A DNA stretch of 64,000 nucleotides, from NCBI RefSeq assembly GCF_002088975.1, contig NZ_NCST01000001.1, positions 1 through 64,000 on the forward strand, read 5' to 3'. This document shows positions 7,182-15,787 of the stretch, piece by piece. The translations under genes and the position numbers were made by a program. The stretch comes from Henriciella aquimarina. GTDB taxonomy: Bacteria; Pseudomonadota; Alphaproteobacteria; Caulobacterales; Hyphomonadaceae. The notes beneath the pieces were generated by a model. The model made no database searches. It worked only from the letters and a program-made list of their open reading frames with translations, and was not told where the DNA came from. Position 1 is the stretch's first letter. Each line of letters begins with the position of its first letter.

Positions 7182-8141
7182 TTACTCTGCGGCCACGCGG
7201 AAGGCGTCAGCCTCTGAGTCTTCCCGCAGAACCGTGCCACCTTGCAGGACGCCCTGGCGGGCGCGCCATTCAGCCTTGATCTCGTCGCTTCTGTAATGGT
7301 CGCCATCGGGCGACCAGCCGGGCGGGTTGAAGGCACGCATCGCCCAGCGGTGTGGACGAAGCCCGTCACGCCAGAAGTCTGCGAACAGGCCGGCAAAGCC
7401 GTGATAGGCAACGATCAACGGATTGTAGCTGTGCAGTGGTTTGACGATGCCGAAACGTGTCCGCTCGCCGCTTGCCTCGGGCACGAAGGTACCGAACAGC
7501 CGGTCCCAGACGATCAGCGTGCCGCCAAAATTGGCGTCGAGATATTGCGGATTGGTCGCGTGATGCACGCGGTGATGCGACGGTGTCACCAGCACCGCTT
7601 CAAAGGGGGCGGGCAGCTTGCCGATCGCTTCGGTGTGGATCCAGAGCTGGTAGATGAGGTGGAAGCTCGATGCGCCGAGGACGAGCGGGATCGGGAAACC
7701 GAGCAGCACCATCGGTCCGCCGGTCAGGATCAGCCCGGTGATTGGCCCGGTCCAGGGCTGACGCAGGGCCGTGGTGAGATTGTAGTGCTCGGAGGAATGA
7801 TGGGTGACATGTTCGGCCCAGAACCAGCGCGCCCGGTGGCCGATGCGGTGTTTCCAGTAATAGAGGAAGTCATGCACGACGACGGCACCGAGAATGCTCG
7901 CCACGCTGTAGCCGAAATCGAAGGCTCTCAGGCTTGCAGCTGCCGAGAGCACCCAGAAGGAGAGAAAGGCGAGCGCGGAATTGATCGCGATATTGCCCGC
8001 TCCCATGGTGAGCGAGGTCAGGGCGTCTTTGGTATTGTAGCGGCCGTGGATGCGGCCCTGGCGAACAGCCCACCATTCGGTCGCAATGGCTGCCAGCACA
8101 ATGGGTGTTGCGATCATCCCCAGCACTGGCAGGTCAGCCAT
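7182..8141 (-). CDS. Sterol desaturase / fatty acid hydroxylase family protein (copy 1)
   Basis: Integral membrane di-iron enzyme of 319 residues. Histidine clusters typical of the fatty acid hydroxylase superfamily are present: HDFLYYWKHRIGHR, AEHVTHHSSEHYN and SHHRVHHATNP. About five hydrophobic segments surround them. The family inserts hydroxyl groups or double bonds into lipids (sterols, fatty acids, carotenoids) using oxygen; the substrate here is unknown. An AAGGAG lies 8 bases before the ATG. It is a paralogue of the next gene upstream (8247-9170), with the same His clusters and the same TTALRQPW and YHRSDEIK-like tail. A palindrome at 8165-8189 lies just before its start. Confidence 0.88.
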   Translation of the reverse strand: MADLPVLGMIATPIVLAAIATEWWAVRQGRIHGRYNTKDALTSLTMGAGNIAINSALAFLSFWVLSAAASLRAFDFGYSVASILGAVVVHDFLYYWKHRIGHRARWFWAEHVTHHSSEHYNLTTALRQPWTGPITGLILTGGPMVLLGFPIPLVLGASSFHLIYQLWIHTEAIGKLPAPFEAVLVTPSHHRVHHATNPQYLDANFGGTLIVWDRLFGTFVPEASGERTRFGIVKPLHSYNPLIVAYHGFAGLFADFWRDGLRPHRWAMRAFNPPGWSPDGDHYRSDEIKAEWRARQGVLQGGTVLREDSEADAFRVAAE

Positions 8142-8164
8142 CCAGTCATCTCCTTACGGCATAC

Positions 8165-8189
8165 TCACGTTTGCTACACGTAAACGTGA
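8165..8189. promoter_or_regulatory. Inverted repeat with nested ACGT cores before a desaturase gene
   Basis: TCACGTTT and AAACGTGA form 8-base arms around a nine-base spacer that itself contains ACACGT, so three ACGT cores lie within 25 bases. It starts 24 bases upstream of the start codon at 8141, a position where a repressor would block the promoter. The regulator is unknown; TetR-type proteins often bind sites of this shape. Confidence 0.45.
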
Positions 8190-8246
8190 AGTCGGCAGAA
8201 AATAAAAGGTTCCCGGCTGCGACAGACTGTCGGAATTACTGCACGG

Positions 8247-9170
8247 TCAGGATTTGGGCAGGCCCGGCGTGCCCGCATGTTCCGGGTGGTCGCGGATATA
8301 GGCGGCCTTGAGCTCGTCAGAGCGTGTGTGCTGCCCGTCGGGGCTCCAGCCAGGCCCGTTTATGGCACGGCGGACCCAGCGGTCGGGGCGCAGGCCATCG
8401 TTCCAGCAGTCCCGGATAAGGCCGACCGCCTCGTGGAAGGCCACGGTAAACGGGTTGTGGCTCTTCAGCGGCTTGACGATGCCATAGGTGGGCGGGTCGC
8501 TTTCCATTTCCGGCACGAAGGTTCCGAACATCCGGTCCCAGATGATGAAGACGCCGGCATAGTTACGGTCGAGATAGCGCGGATTGGTGGCGTGATGGAC
8601 GCGGTGATGGCTGGGCGTGTTCATCACCGCTTCGACCCAGGCCGGCATCTTCCCGATCGATTCGGTATGGATCCAGAACTGGTAGACGAGGTTCAGTCCG
8701 CCCGCGAAAAAGATGAAGAGCGGGTGGAAGCCGAGAATGACCAGCGGCAGGCCGACAAGGATGAGGCCGGTAAACGGCCCGAACCAGGGTTGGCGAAGCG
8801 CGGTCGTGAGGTTGTAGTGCGTTGAGGAATGGTGCGTCACATGCTCCATCCAGAACCAGCGCATCCGGTGGGCGAGCCGGTGCTTCCAGTAATAGATGAA
8901 GTCATAGGCAATGAAGAGCACGATCAGGCTCCACCAGGTGACGGGTATCTCCATGACCCGGTATGGCCAGGCGAGCATCATCATCCACAGCGCAATGGCG
9001 CCGGTCAGCGTGTTCACGACAAGATTGCCCGTGCCCATGGCGAGCGAGGTGAAGGCATCCTTCGTCTCATAGCGCCCGCCTGCGCGGCCGGTTTTCACCG
9101 CCCACCATTCCCAGATGACGGCGAGCACAAAGGCCGGGGCGGCCAGCGTTGTGGGCGACGGAAACTCCAT
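8247..9170 (-). CDS. Sterol desaturase / fatty acid hydroxylase family protein (copy 2)
   Basis: A 307-residue membrane di-iron oxygenase-type protein with the same clusters as its neighbour: YDFIYYWKHRLAHR, MEHVTHHSSTHYN and SHHRVHHATNPRYLD. Hydrophobic segments near residues 5-20, 55-80 and 125-165 anchor it in the inner membrane with the metal site facing the cytoplasm, as known for the family. The pair arose by tandem duplication: both keep AIGK/SIGKMPA-like and FGTFVPE segments at the same places. The Shine-Dalgarno region is weak. It lies 105 bp upstream of copy 1 on the same strand and is divergent from the crotonase gene at 9306. Confidence 0.88.
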   Translation of the reverse strand: MEFPSPTTLAAPAFVLAVIWEWWAVKTGRAGGRYETKDAFTSLAMGTGNLVVNTLTGAIALWMMMLAWPYRVMEIPVTWWSLIVLFIAYDFIYYWKHRLAHRMRWFWMEHVTHHSSTHYNLTTALRQPWFGPFTGLILVGLPLVILGFHPLFIFFAGGLNLVYQFWIHTESIGKMPAWVEAVMNTPSHHRVHHATNPRYLDRNYAGVFIIWDRMFGTFVPEMESDPPTYGIVKPLKSHNPFTVAFHEAVGLIRDCWNDGLRPDRWVRRAINGPGWSPDGQHTRSDELKAAYIRDHPEHAGTPGLPKS

Positions 9171-9305
9171 GTTCAGGAAAATGACACGCCCGTCAGGATT
9201 TTTGAAGATAGCAAACGCCGTCGTCTTTGCGCTTGACGAACGCGGGGGAAGTCCGCCTCTGTGCCCGCAACCAAAGTCCTGGATCTAACAAGGAGAGAGG
9301 AGCCC

Positions 9306-10220
9306 ATGAGCGCCACCGTCATCAAGGAATTCGACGAGATCAAGCTGGAGAAGGAGAACGGCGTCGCCGTTCTGACGCTGTACCGGCCTGAAAAAATGAA
9401 CGCCTTCACCGGCAAGATGATGCAGGAGATGGTCGAAGCCTTCGACGAGACCGACAAGGATGACGATGTGAAGGTCGTTATCGTGACCGGCTCCGGCGAC
9501 CGGGCCTTCTGCGCGGGGGCCGACCTTTCGGAAGGGGCGAAGACCTTTGATTATGTCGCGCGCGCCGATGAGGCCAAGGCGGTGAAGAAGGAAGAAGACG
9601 GTCACCGTGACAGCGGCGGACGGCTGACGCTGCGCATCTTTGAAAGCCTCAAGCCGGTCATCGGTGCGATCAATGGCGCCGCTGTCGGCATCGGCGTGAC
9701 CATGCAGCTGCCGATGGATATCCGGATTGCCTCGGACAATGCGCGCTTCGGTTTCGTCTTCAACAAGCGCGGCATCAACCCGGAAGCCGCCTCCGGCTGG
9801 TTCCTGCCGAGGCTCGTCGGTATCTCCAAGGCCCTGGAATGGTGCTATACCGGCCGCGTCTTCCCGGCCGCCGAAGCGCTGGCTGGCGGGCTCGTCTCGG
9901 AGGTCGTGCCGCAGGCCGACCTGATGAGCCGCGCCCAGGAGCTGGCTCGCGAGATTGCCGACAATACCGCGCCGGTCTCGAATGCGCTGACCCGTCACAT
10001 GATGTGGCGCATGCTGGGCGCCGCTCACCCGATGGATGCGCACATCGTCGACTCCGCAGCCATCTATGAGCGCGGCCAGTCCGGCGATGCGAAAGAGGGG
10101 GTGACGAGCTTCCTCGAGAAGCGCCCGGCCGAATATACCGGCAAGGTTTCGAGCGAGATGCCGACCTTCTTCCCCTGGTGGGAAGATCCGGCCTTCAAGT
10201 GGATTTCCAAAAAAGGCTAG
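9306..10220 (+). CDS. Enoyl-CoA hydratase/isomerase (crotonase) family protein
   Basis: Crotonase-fold protein of 304 residues acting on acyl-CoA thioesters. The oxyanion-hole segments are RAFCAGADL (67-75) and INGAAVGIG (122-130). At the position that usually carries the first catalytic Glu there is Thr132; the second acidic site is Glu160 in INPEAASGWFLPRLVG. This pattern is seen in divergent hydratases and carnitine-racemase-like members, so simple hydratase activity is uncertain. The start at 9306 follows AAGGAGAGAGGAG; an in-frame start 45 bases earlier lacks such a site. The insertion at 80-105 (FDYVARADEAKAVKKEEDGH) is rich in charge and longer than in the classical enzyme. Confidence 0.88.
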   Translation: MSATVIKEFDEIKLEKENGVAVLTLYRPEKMNAFTGKMMQEMVEAFDETDKDDDVKVVIVTGSGDRAFCAGADLSEGAKTFDYVARADEAKAVKKEEDGHRDSGGRLTLRIFESLKPVIGAINGAAVGIGVTMQLPMDIRIASDNARFGFVFNKRGINPEAASGWFLPRLVGISKALEWCYTGRVFPAAEALAGGLVSEVVPQADLMSRAQELAREIADNTAPVSNALTRHMMWRMLGAAHPMDAHIVDSAAIYERGQSGDAKEGVTSFLEKRPAEYTGKVSSEMPTFFPWWEDPAFKWISKKG

Positions 10221-10228
10221 GGAAATTG

Positions 10229-10261
10229 GGCGGGCGGGCCGTGTCGTGCGGTCCGCCCGCC
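10229..10261 (+). terminator. Hairpin after the crotonase gene
   Basis: A 12-bp stem with one G-U pair (GGCGGGCGGGCC/GGTCCGCCCGCC) and a nine-base loop starts 8 bases after the crotonase stop. No U-run follows, so it may stabilise the 3' end rather than terminate alone. The rest of the 10221-10514 gap holds no gene that I can see. Confidence 0.45.
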
Positions 10262-10514
10262 AGCAGGGATCCGGCTGGGCGTCGGGGAGGAGGTTCGCCG
10301 GTTCCCTGTATTCCGTGTCTCCGATCGCGGGCGGCCATGTCTTTCCTGGCCGCTCCTGATGCGCTCGGCACATTACATTAGGCGCTAGCAGTCTAGCCCT
10401 CTGAAACAAAATGAATTGTTGGAAGGGTAGTTCCCTCGATCTGCCCTTGTGCACAGCACAAAGGCTCAATTGACGGGTTCAAACCTGCAGCGCTGCCTGC
10501 CTTTTAAACTTCCG

Positions 10515-11999
10515 TCATCTGGAGGCGCGTTTGAACTTTCCGGTCTGGGGCGGCACCACATGCTTCATGTTCCAGATCGGCGTGCGCACCACCATCCAGA
10601 CAATCAGGATCGTCATACCCAGGGCCGGAACGACGGCCACGCGCTGGGGCTGCTCGGGGAAGAAGTCGACCAGCCAGCCCATCAGCGCGGCACCGAAGGG
10701 GGCGCCCGCCATGAAGCCGAGCTGATAGATCGAAAGGACGCGGGCCAGCTGGTTCTTCGGGGCGGCATCCTGGACGATGGACCGGCTCATCGCGATCGAT
10801 ACGCCGGCGGCCAGCCCCCAGGCAAAGACGATGGCGAGGAAGATCCAGTGTGGCGGCTTGGCCAGCATGATGAGGATTGCGAGCGAACCGAGCAGTTGGG
10901 CTGTCAGCAGCAGGCGGCCCTGGCGCTTGATATGCCGGAAGACCGACAGCGCGACGGACGAGACGAAGGCGCCAAGCCAGAAGGTAACGAACATGTCCCG
11001 GATCCCGTCTGAGGAGAGCCCGTAAATGTCGCGGTTGATGATCGGCAGGACGACGAGGAAGGAACCGATGACGAAGATGCCGACCCCGAACATGAGCGCC
11101 GTCATCGCCCAGAGCTTGCTGTTCTCCAGGACGACCTGGAAGCCCTCCTTGATGTCGCCGACGGCGGCCCCGAGGCCGGAGCGTCCGGTTTTCACGCCGC
11201 GTCCGCGCCCGAGGAAGATGGCAAAGCCCGCGCCGAGCCCGACAATGATCCCCTGAAAGGCCAACAGCTCCCAGCTTGGAATCGGGCCAATGGAGAAGCC
11301 GCCCATCCAGTCCGGCATACGGGTCAGCTTGTCGGCATAGCCACCGACGATCAGCCCGGCGATCTGGGCGGCGAACTGGGCGATGGTGGCAAAGGCGACG
11401 CCTTGCTGCAGCGTGACGCCAGAGCCAATCCGCGAGCGGCGTTCGACAATCTCGTTGATGATCGAATCGCGTGCCGGCATCATGAACGCGCCGACCGTGC
11501 CCATCGCAAAGCCGTAGATCAGCATGAAGGGGTAGGCGAGATTCCCGTTAGCGATGACGAAGGCGAGTGCGATGGGCGGCAGCGCCGAGCACAGGTGCAG
11601 AGTCATCAGCAAGGGCTTGCCGCGGGTGCGTTCCGCGATCACCCCGCCCAGCAGCAGGAAGACAACCGACGGGCCGGACAGCGCCATGTTGGCGAGGCCG
11701 AGCTCGGTCCCGTCCAGGCCCAGCCGGTTGGTGATGAGATAGGGAAACAGCACCATCTGCAGGCCAAAGGCGGTGAACCAGCTGCACTGGATCATCAGAT
11801 AGGCCGGCAGTTCGGACTTCACGCGCCGGTGCGTGCGTCGGGCAAACAGCGAGCGTGCAGTAAACTGCAGGGTCGCGCCGGCCTCGGTCGCGCTGTCGAT
11901 GCCGCTGACCGGGGACTTCACCTGGCCTGTGCGGTCTTCCTCCAGACCGTCCAGATCCTCGCCCTCTTCGGGCTGCCAGTCTCCGTCCTGATTGGCCAT
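10515..11999 (-). CDS. MFS transporter
   Basis: Major facilitator superfamily permease, 494 residues, with about 12 membrane segments after a roughly 80-residue acidic cytoplasmic N-terminus (WQPEEGEDLDGLEEDRTGQ). The family loop between segments 2 and 3 is visible as GGVIAERTRGKPLL, and the central loop separates two halves of six segments. It resembles exporter-type MFS proteins of the enterobactin exporter class, but the substrate cannot be read. I start it at the ATG at 11999; the frame stays open another 29 codons without a ribosome site. It stands alone between convergent and divergent neighbours. Confidence 0.85.
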   Translation of the reverse strand: MANQDGDWQPEEGEDLDGLEEDRTGQVKSPVSGIDSATEAGATLQFTARSLFARRTHRRVKSELPAYLMIQCSWFTAFGLQMVLFPYLITNRLGLDGTELGLANMALSGPSVVFLLLGGVIAERTRGKPLLMTLHLCSALPPIALAFVIANGNLAYPFMLIYGFAMGTVGAFMMPARDSIINEIVERRSRIGSGVTLQQGVAFATIAQFAAQIAGLIVGGYADKLTRMPDWMGGFSIGPIPSWELLAFQGIIVGLGAGFAIFLGRGRGVKTGRSGLGAAVGDIKEGFQVVLENSKLWAMTALMFGVGIFVIGSFLVVLPIINRDIYGLSSDGIRDMFVTFWLGAFVSSVALSVFRHIKRQGRLLLTAQLLGSLAILIMLAKPPHWIFLAIVFAWGLAAGVSIAMSRSIVQDAAPKNQLARVLSIYQLGFMAGAPFGAALMGWLVDFFPEQPQRVAVVPALGMTILIVWMVVRTPIWNMKHVVPPQTGKFKRASR

Positions 12000-12185
12000 A
12001 CAAGCAAAGTTCCTACCTTGGAAATCTCGGGGGACTGTATCTGCCCCGGATGGTGAGAAAAGTAAAATTGCAGGCAGAAACTGCATGACGCAGCGCCAAC
12101 GACCGGCTGGTTAACGCCTCATTGTGTTCTTGCTGGCGGGCGTCTATCCTTTTCCCGGCGTTGAGGCGAGAGGGACGACACGGCC

Positions 12186-12656
12186 ATGCGCGGACTGCGA
12201 CTTCTGGTGAGCTGGCTGCTCGCCCTGTTCCTGATTTTCGTCTTCCTGCAGGTGACCGTACACCCGCTGCCCGACCCGCCAAAGGGCTGGGTTCTGCTGT
12301 TCGACCGGCCGGGCGAAAACATCCTCTTCCAGACCATGGCAGACAGGACGGGCCTGTTCTGGCTCGAACCGACGGGGCGGGTCATCGTGGCCGGGCTGCA
12401 GCTTCTGACCTGTCTTTTCCTGTTCTTTCCGCAGTCACGCCGCTTTGGCGCTGTCCTCGCCTTCCTGATCCTGGCGGGCGCGGTGGCGGTCCACCTGTCG
12501 CCCGACATTCTTGGCCGGGAGGTGCCGGCCTCGCTCGCGCCGGGGACCAACGAAACCGATGGCGGCCGTCTCTTCATGCTGGCCATTGCGACGCTGGCCA
12601 TGGCGATGCTGCTGATCTTCGTGCACCCGGGCAAGAAGCGTCACCCCTTCCGTTAA
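12186..12656 (+). CDS. Four-helix membrane protein, DoxX-like
   Basis: A 156-residue inner-membrane protein with four hydrophobic helices near residues 5-25, 65-85, 92-110 and 132-150. The loop between the first two (PPKGWVLLFDRPGENILFQTM) is hydrophilic and likely periplasmic. The four-helix layout and spacing recall the DoxX family, but no diagnostic motif is present. It ends 77 bp before the DUF2336 gene on the same strand. Function unknown. Confidence 0.7.
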   Translation: MRGLRLLVSWLLALFLIFVFLQVTVHPLPDPPKGWVLLFDRPGENILFQTMADRTGLFWLEPTGRVIVAGLQLLTCLFLFFPQSRRFGAVLAFLILAGAVAVHLSPDILGREVPASLAPGTNETDGGRLFMLAIATLAMAMLLIFVHPGKKRHPFR

Positions 12657-12733
12657 GCCCGGCCGGGCGCTCCATACGGCCTGTTAACCTCTGTGTGACA
12701 GCGTGCGGGCGTTAAGATTGACCCGGTTAGGAC

Positions 12734-13936
12734 ATGGCAGACATCTCAGAGTTTCCGGAAGCTCCGAAGATCGGGCGGGCCCGCCGCCTGTTGCTGCGCC
12801 GGCTGATCGATTTTGTTGCACTGCCCGCCACCGCCGTGGCGCCGCAGGACCGGTCGATGGCCGGGGACATCCTGCTGGACATGCTGTTCGATGCCACCGA
12901 CGAGGAGCGGGTCTTCTGCGCCAAGCGCCTGAAGATCACCAAGGAAGCCCCGCGCCGGCTGATGCGCTATCTCGCCCAGTGCGATCTCGCTATCGCGCGC
13001 TTTGTCCTTGAGGACAACGAAGTCTACGATTCGGCCGATCTCTGCGAGTTCATCGAGAATACGACGATGGACCACCGCCTGATGATCGCCAAACGCAAGC
13101 GGCTCGAGCCGACCGTCGCCGAGAAGCTGTCGGAACGCGAGGAGCCGTCCGTTCTCAAGGCGCTGCTACAGAATCAGGGCGCGATCATTCCGGAAGTCGG
13201 GATGGACCAGATCGTCCAGCATTCGCGCAAGATCGAGGGGCTGAGCAACCTGCTGATCAAGCGCCTCGAACTGATTCCCAGCCAGGCCATGGCCATGTTC
13301 TGGTGGTCGGACGGGCCGACGCGGCGTTTCATCCTGCAGCGCCAGGCAGCCGACCGGCTGGAACTGGTCGACCTTTGCTCGGATGTGTTCCCGATTGCGG
13401 CTGCCGAGAAATGGGCCGATCCGGTCGCACGCAAGACCCTGCAGCTGATCGAGCGGCGCCAGCGTAACCGGCAGGCCATCGAGAAGAGCCCGTATGACAG
13501 CCTCGAACATGCTGTGGAAGTGGCGGCTGAAAAGGGCCTCGACCCGGAACTGGCACAGGAGATCGGTTTCCTGGCAGGCGTGAAACCTGTGACGATCGCC
13601 AAGATCCTGTCCGATCCGGGCGGGGAAGGGCTGGCCGTGCTCTGCAAGGCGACCGGCCTCAAACGCCCTTATCTGACTTTGCTGTGGCAGGCGCTGCGCC
13701 GCCCGCTGGAGATCGATGACGGCGAGATGCACCCGCAATTCGCCTATGTGAAAGAGACCTATGAACTCCTCGCCGTGGCCAAGGCGCAGACGACGCTGCG
13801 TTACTGGAACTGGTCTCTGTCAGCCTCCTATTCGCCGCGCGCCGGCACGGCGGGGGAGGACGAAGAAGACCTCGATAACGGCATTGTGACCTTATCTGCG
13901 TCACAACGTACCGCGAGCCTCGTTTTCGGCCGTTAG
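12734..13936 (+). CDS. DUF2336 domain-containing protein
   Basis: A 400-residue, almost wholly helical cytoplasmic protein. Its tandem helical repeats (ERVFCAKRLKITKEAPRRLM, KALLQNQGAIIPEVGMDQI, ALLIKRLELIPSQAMAMFWW) are characteristic of DUF2336, a family confined largely to Alphaproteobacteria. HEAT-like repeats suggest a scaffold or adaptor role; in some relatives the domain is linked to signalling proteins. Residues 250-330 (LAQEIGFLAGVKPVTIAKIL, then GLAVLCKATGLKRPYLTLLW) form a second repeat block. It lies just upstream of the antiporter operon, 77 bp before mrpE, but no functional tie is evident. Confidence 0.85.
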   Translation: MADISEFPEAPKIGRARRLLLRRLIDFVALPATAVAPQDRSMAGDILLDMLFDATDEERVFCAKRLKITKEAPRRLMRYLAQCDLAIARFVLEDNEVYDSADLCEFIENTTMDHRLMIAKRKRLEPTVAEKLSEREEPSVLKALLQNQGAIIPEVGMDQIVQHSRKIEGLSNLLIKRLELIPSQAMAMFWWSDGPTRRFILQRQAADRLELVDLCSDVFPIAAAEKWADPVARKTLQLIERRQRNRQAIEKSPYDSLEHAVEVAAEKGLDPELAQEIGFLAGVKPVTIAKILSDPGGEGLAVLCKATGLKRPYLTLLWQALRRPLEIDDGEMHPQFAYVKETYELLAVAKAQTTLRYWNWSLSASYSPRAGTAGEDEEDLDNGIVTLSASQRTASLVFGR

Positions 13937-14012
13937 GGTCTGGTCAAACGAAAACCGAACCTATAACAGCAACGCAGAGCGTAGATTTCGGCAGAGTTCG
14001 GAGCGGGTTTTC

Positions 14013-14519
14013 GTGGGTTATTTTCTGGGGCTGATCGTCGTCTTGGGGGCGCTTTGGCTCGGCCTGTCCGGGATATATGAGCCGCTGATCCTGACATTGT
14101 CGGTGATTTCCCTGCTGGTCGTCCTGCTTCTGGCTTACCGCCTGGATACGGTCGACAAGGAAGGCTCGCCCTATGCGCGCACGCCACAGCTTTTCGCCTA
14201 CTGGGCTTGGCTCGTGGTGGAGATTTTCAAGGCCAACTGGCCGGTCATAAAGGCCTGCGTCAGCGCCGATCTCGACATCAATCCCGCGCTTGTGAAGGTG
14301 AAGACGCGCTGCGAAAGCGATCTCGCCAAGACCATCTTCGCCAACTCCATTACGCTGACGCCGGGCACGGTGACGGTCGAGGTGGAAGGCGACAAGCTGC
14401 TCGTCCACGCGCTGTTTGAGGAAGACGCGACGCCGGATTCCTTCGCCGAGATGGATGAACGTTCCTGGCGGGCGGCCGACGGGCGTCAGGCCCAGGCATC
14501 GAAACAGGTGCGCACATGA
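14013..14519 (+). CDS. mrpE: Na+/H+ antiporter subunit E
   Basis: MnhE/MrpE-type subunit of a multisubunit cation/proton antiporter, 168 residues. Two or three N-terminal membrane helices (GLIVVLGALWLGLSGIY, LILTLSVISLLVVLLLAY, YWAWLVVEIFKANWPVI) precede the conserved cytoplasmic part NSITLTPGTVTVEVEGDKLLVHAL. It starts with GTG preceded by GGAGCGG. It is the first gene of a ten-gene operon and overlaps mrpF by ATGA. Beginning with E-F-G is the order of the archaeal membrane-bound hydrogenase module rather than the bacterial MrpABCDEFG order. Confidence 0.93.
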   Translation: MGYFLGLIVVLGALWLGLSGIYEPLILTLSVISLLVVLLLAYRLDTVDKEGSPYARTPQLFAYWAWLVVEIFKANWPVIKACVSADLDINPALVKVKTRCESDLAKTIFANSITLTPGTVTVEVEGDKLLVHALFEEDATPDSFAEMDERSWRAADGRQAQASKQVRT

Positions 14520-14836
14520 TCGGAGCTGCCGCCATCGCCCTCATTGTGGCCATCGGCCTGATGCTGATTCGCGCGCTCAGCGGGCCGACCCTGTATGACC
14601 GCGTGCTGGCGATGAACTCGCTCGGCACCAAGATCGTCCTCTTCATCGGCGTGCTCGGCTTTGTGCTGGGGCGGCCGGATTTCCTCGATATTTCAGTGCT
14701 GTATGCGCTGATCAACTTTGTCTCGACCATCGCGATCCTGAAATTCTTCCGCTATCGCTCCTTCCAGGTGCCGCTGATGCGCAAGACCAATACGCCGCGC
14801 CAGCCGCGTGCGGCGGAAGGGGGTGAAGATGGGTGA
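14516..14836 (+). CDS. mrpF: Na+/H+ antiporter subunit F
   Basis: MrpF/PhaF-type small membrane subunit, 106 residues, three helices. The family core RALSGPTLYDRVLAMNSLGTK is followed by RPDFLDISVLYALINFVSTIAILKF. It starts inside the stop of mrpE (ATGA at 14516-14519), showing translational coupling, and overlaps the start of mrpG by eight bases. With E and G it forms the small-subunit cluster next to the antiporter-like pumps. Confidence 0.94.
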   Translation: MIGAAAIALIVAIGLMLIRALSGPTLYDRVLAMNSLGTKIVLFIGVLGFVLGRPDFLDISVLYALINFVSTIAILKFFRYRSFQVPLMRKTNTPRQPRAAEGGEDG

Positions 14837-15191
14837 GCTGCTTGGCTTCCTGATGGCGGCAAAGCCCGTTCTGGGCGCCTTCCTCTGCCTCGTCGGCGGC
14901 ACGCTGGCGATCATCGGCACGGTCGGCGTCCTGCGCTTTCCGGATTTTTATACACGCCTGCATGCCGCCAGTGTCACCGACACCGGCGCGGCCACGATCA
15001 CCATTATCGGCATGGCGCTGTTGGCGCCGAGCTGGCTGGTGGTTTTCAAGCTGGCGGCGATCTGGCTTTTCCTGTTCCTGACGGGACCGACAGGCACGCA
15101 TGCGCTGGCCAATGCCGCGCACACCGCCGGCCTGCAGCCTGTTATCGGACGCCAGCGTGACCTTGCAGAGCATGCAGAGGAGGACGCCTGA
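14829..15191 (+). CDS. mrpG: Na+/H+ antiporter subunit G
   Basis: MnhG/MrpG-type subunit, 120 residues, three helices. The signature GTVGVLRFPDFYTRLHAASVTDTGA is typical, with the first helix GAFLCLVGGTLAIIG and the third APSWLVVFKLAAIWLFLFLTGPT. I chose the ATG at 14829 with GGGGGTGAAG before it over a GTG 21 bases earlier. It overlaps mrpF at its start and the next gene by one base (ATGA region at 15191). Confidence 0.94.
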   Translation: MGELLGFLMAAKPVLGAFLCLVGGTLAIIGTVGVLRFPDFYTRLHAASVTDTGAATITIIGMALLAPSWLVVFKLAAIWLFLFLTGPTGTHALANAAHTAGLQPVIGRQRDLAEHAEEDA

Positions 15192-15787
15192 TGACCGGAT
15201 ATGAAGGGGCAGACCTCGCCATTGCGCTGATCAATGTCGTGCTGCTCGGGCTTCTTTTCGTTGTGGCCATTGCGATTGCGCGCATGCGCAGCCTGTTTGC
15301 CATCGTCATGCTGTCGAGCATCTATTCGCTGATTTCGGCGACCTGGTTCGTCGCGCTCGACGCCGTCGATGTGGCGTTTACCGAAGCCGCGGTGGGCGCC
15401 GGCATTTCAACGGCCCTGTTGCTGGGGGCGATGCTGCTGACCTCGCGCACGGCCAAGCCGGAACCGCGCAAGTTTGCCATCGTGCCGCTGCTCGTCTGCA
15501 TCGCGACGGGGCTTATCCTTGTCTATGCGACGATCGACCTGCCGGCCTTCGGCGACCCGGACAGCCCGGCCAACACCTATGTCGGCACCGATTATATCGA
15601 GCGCACACCTGAAGAGATCGGCGTGCCCAATATCGTGACCGCCGTTCTGGCCAGCTATCGGGGCTTCGATACGCTGGGCGAGACCGGCGTGGTCTTCTCT
15701 GCGGCGCTTGCCGTCATCCTTCTGCTCGGCTTCGGGGAGCGGTCGCTCTCGGCCTCCATCGGACGCCGGAAAGGCGGGAAGGAATGA
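15191..15787 (+). CDS. DUF4040/MbhD-MbhE-like antiporter subunit
   Basis: A 198-residue subunit with about five helices. It matches the DUF4040 part of MrpA/MrpB-type proteins, which in archaeal hydrogenases is MbhD followed by MbhE. The first half has MRSLFAIVMLSSIYSLISATW and VAFTEAAVGAGISTALLLGAM, the DUF4040 hallmark with the conserved Glu in FTEAAVG. The second half ends in TGVVFSAALAVILLLGFG, like MbhE. In classical Mrp this piece is fused to the C-terminus of MrpA; here it is a separate gene, so MrpA is split. Start and stop overlap both neighbours. Confidence 0.88.
   Translation: MTGYEGADLAIALINVVLLGLLFVVAIAIARMRSLFAIVMLSSIYSLISATWFVALDAVDVAFTEAAVGAGISTALLLGAMLLTSRTAKPEPRKFAIVPLLVCIATGLILVYATIDLPAFGDPDSPANTYVGTDYIERTPEEIGVPNIVTAVLASYRGFDTLGETGVVFSAALAVILLLGFGERSLSASIGRRKGGKE

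Noticed and set aside
12681-12720. CtrA-type TTAA boxes before the DUF2336 gene
   Set aside because: TTAAC and TTAAG occur but not with the seven-base spacing of a CtrA site.
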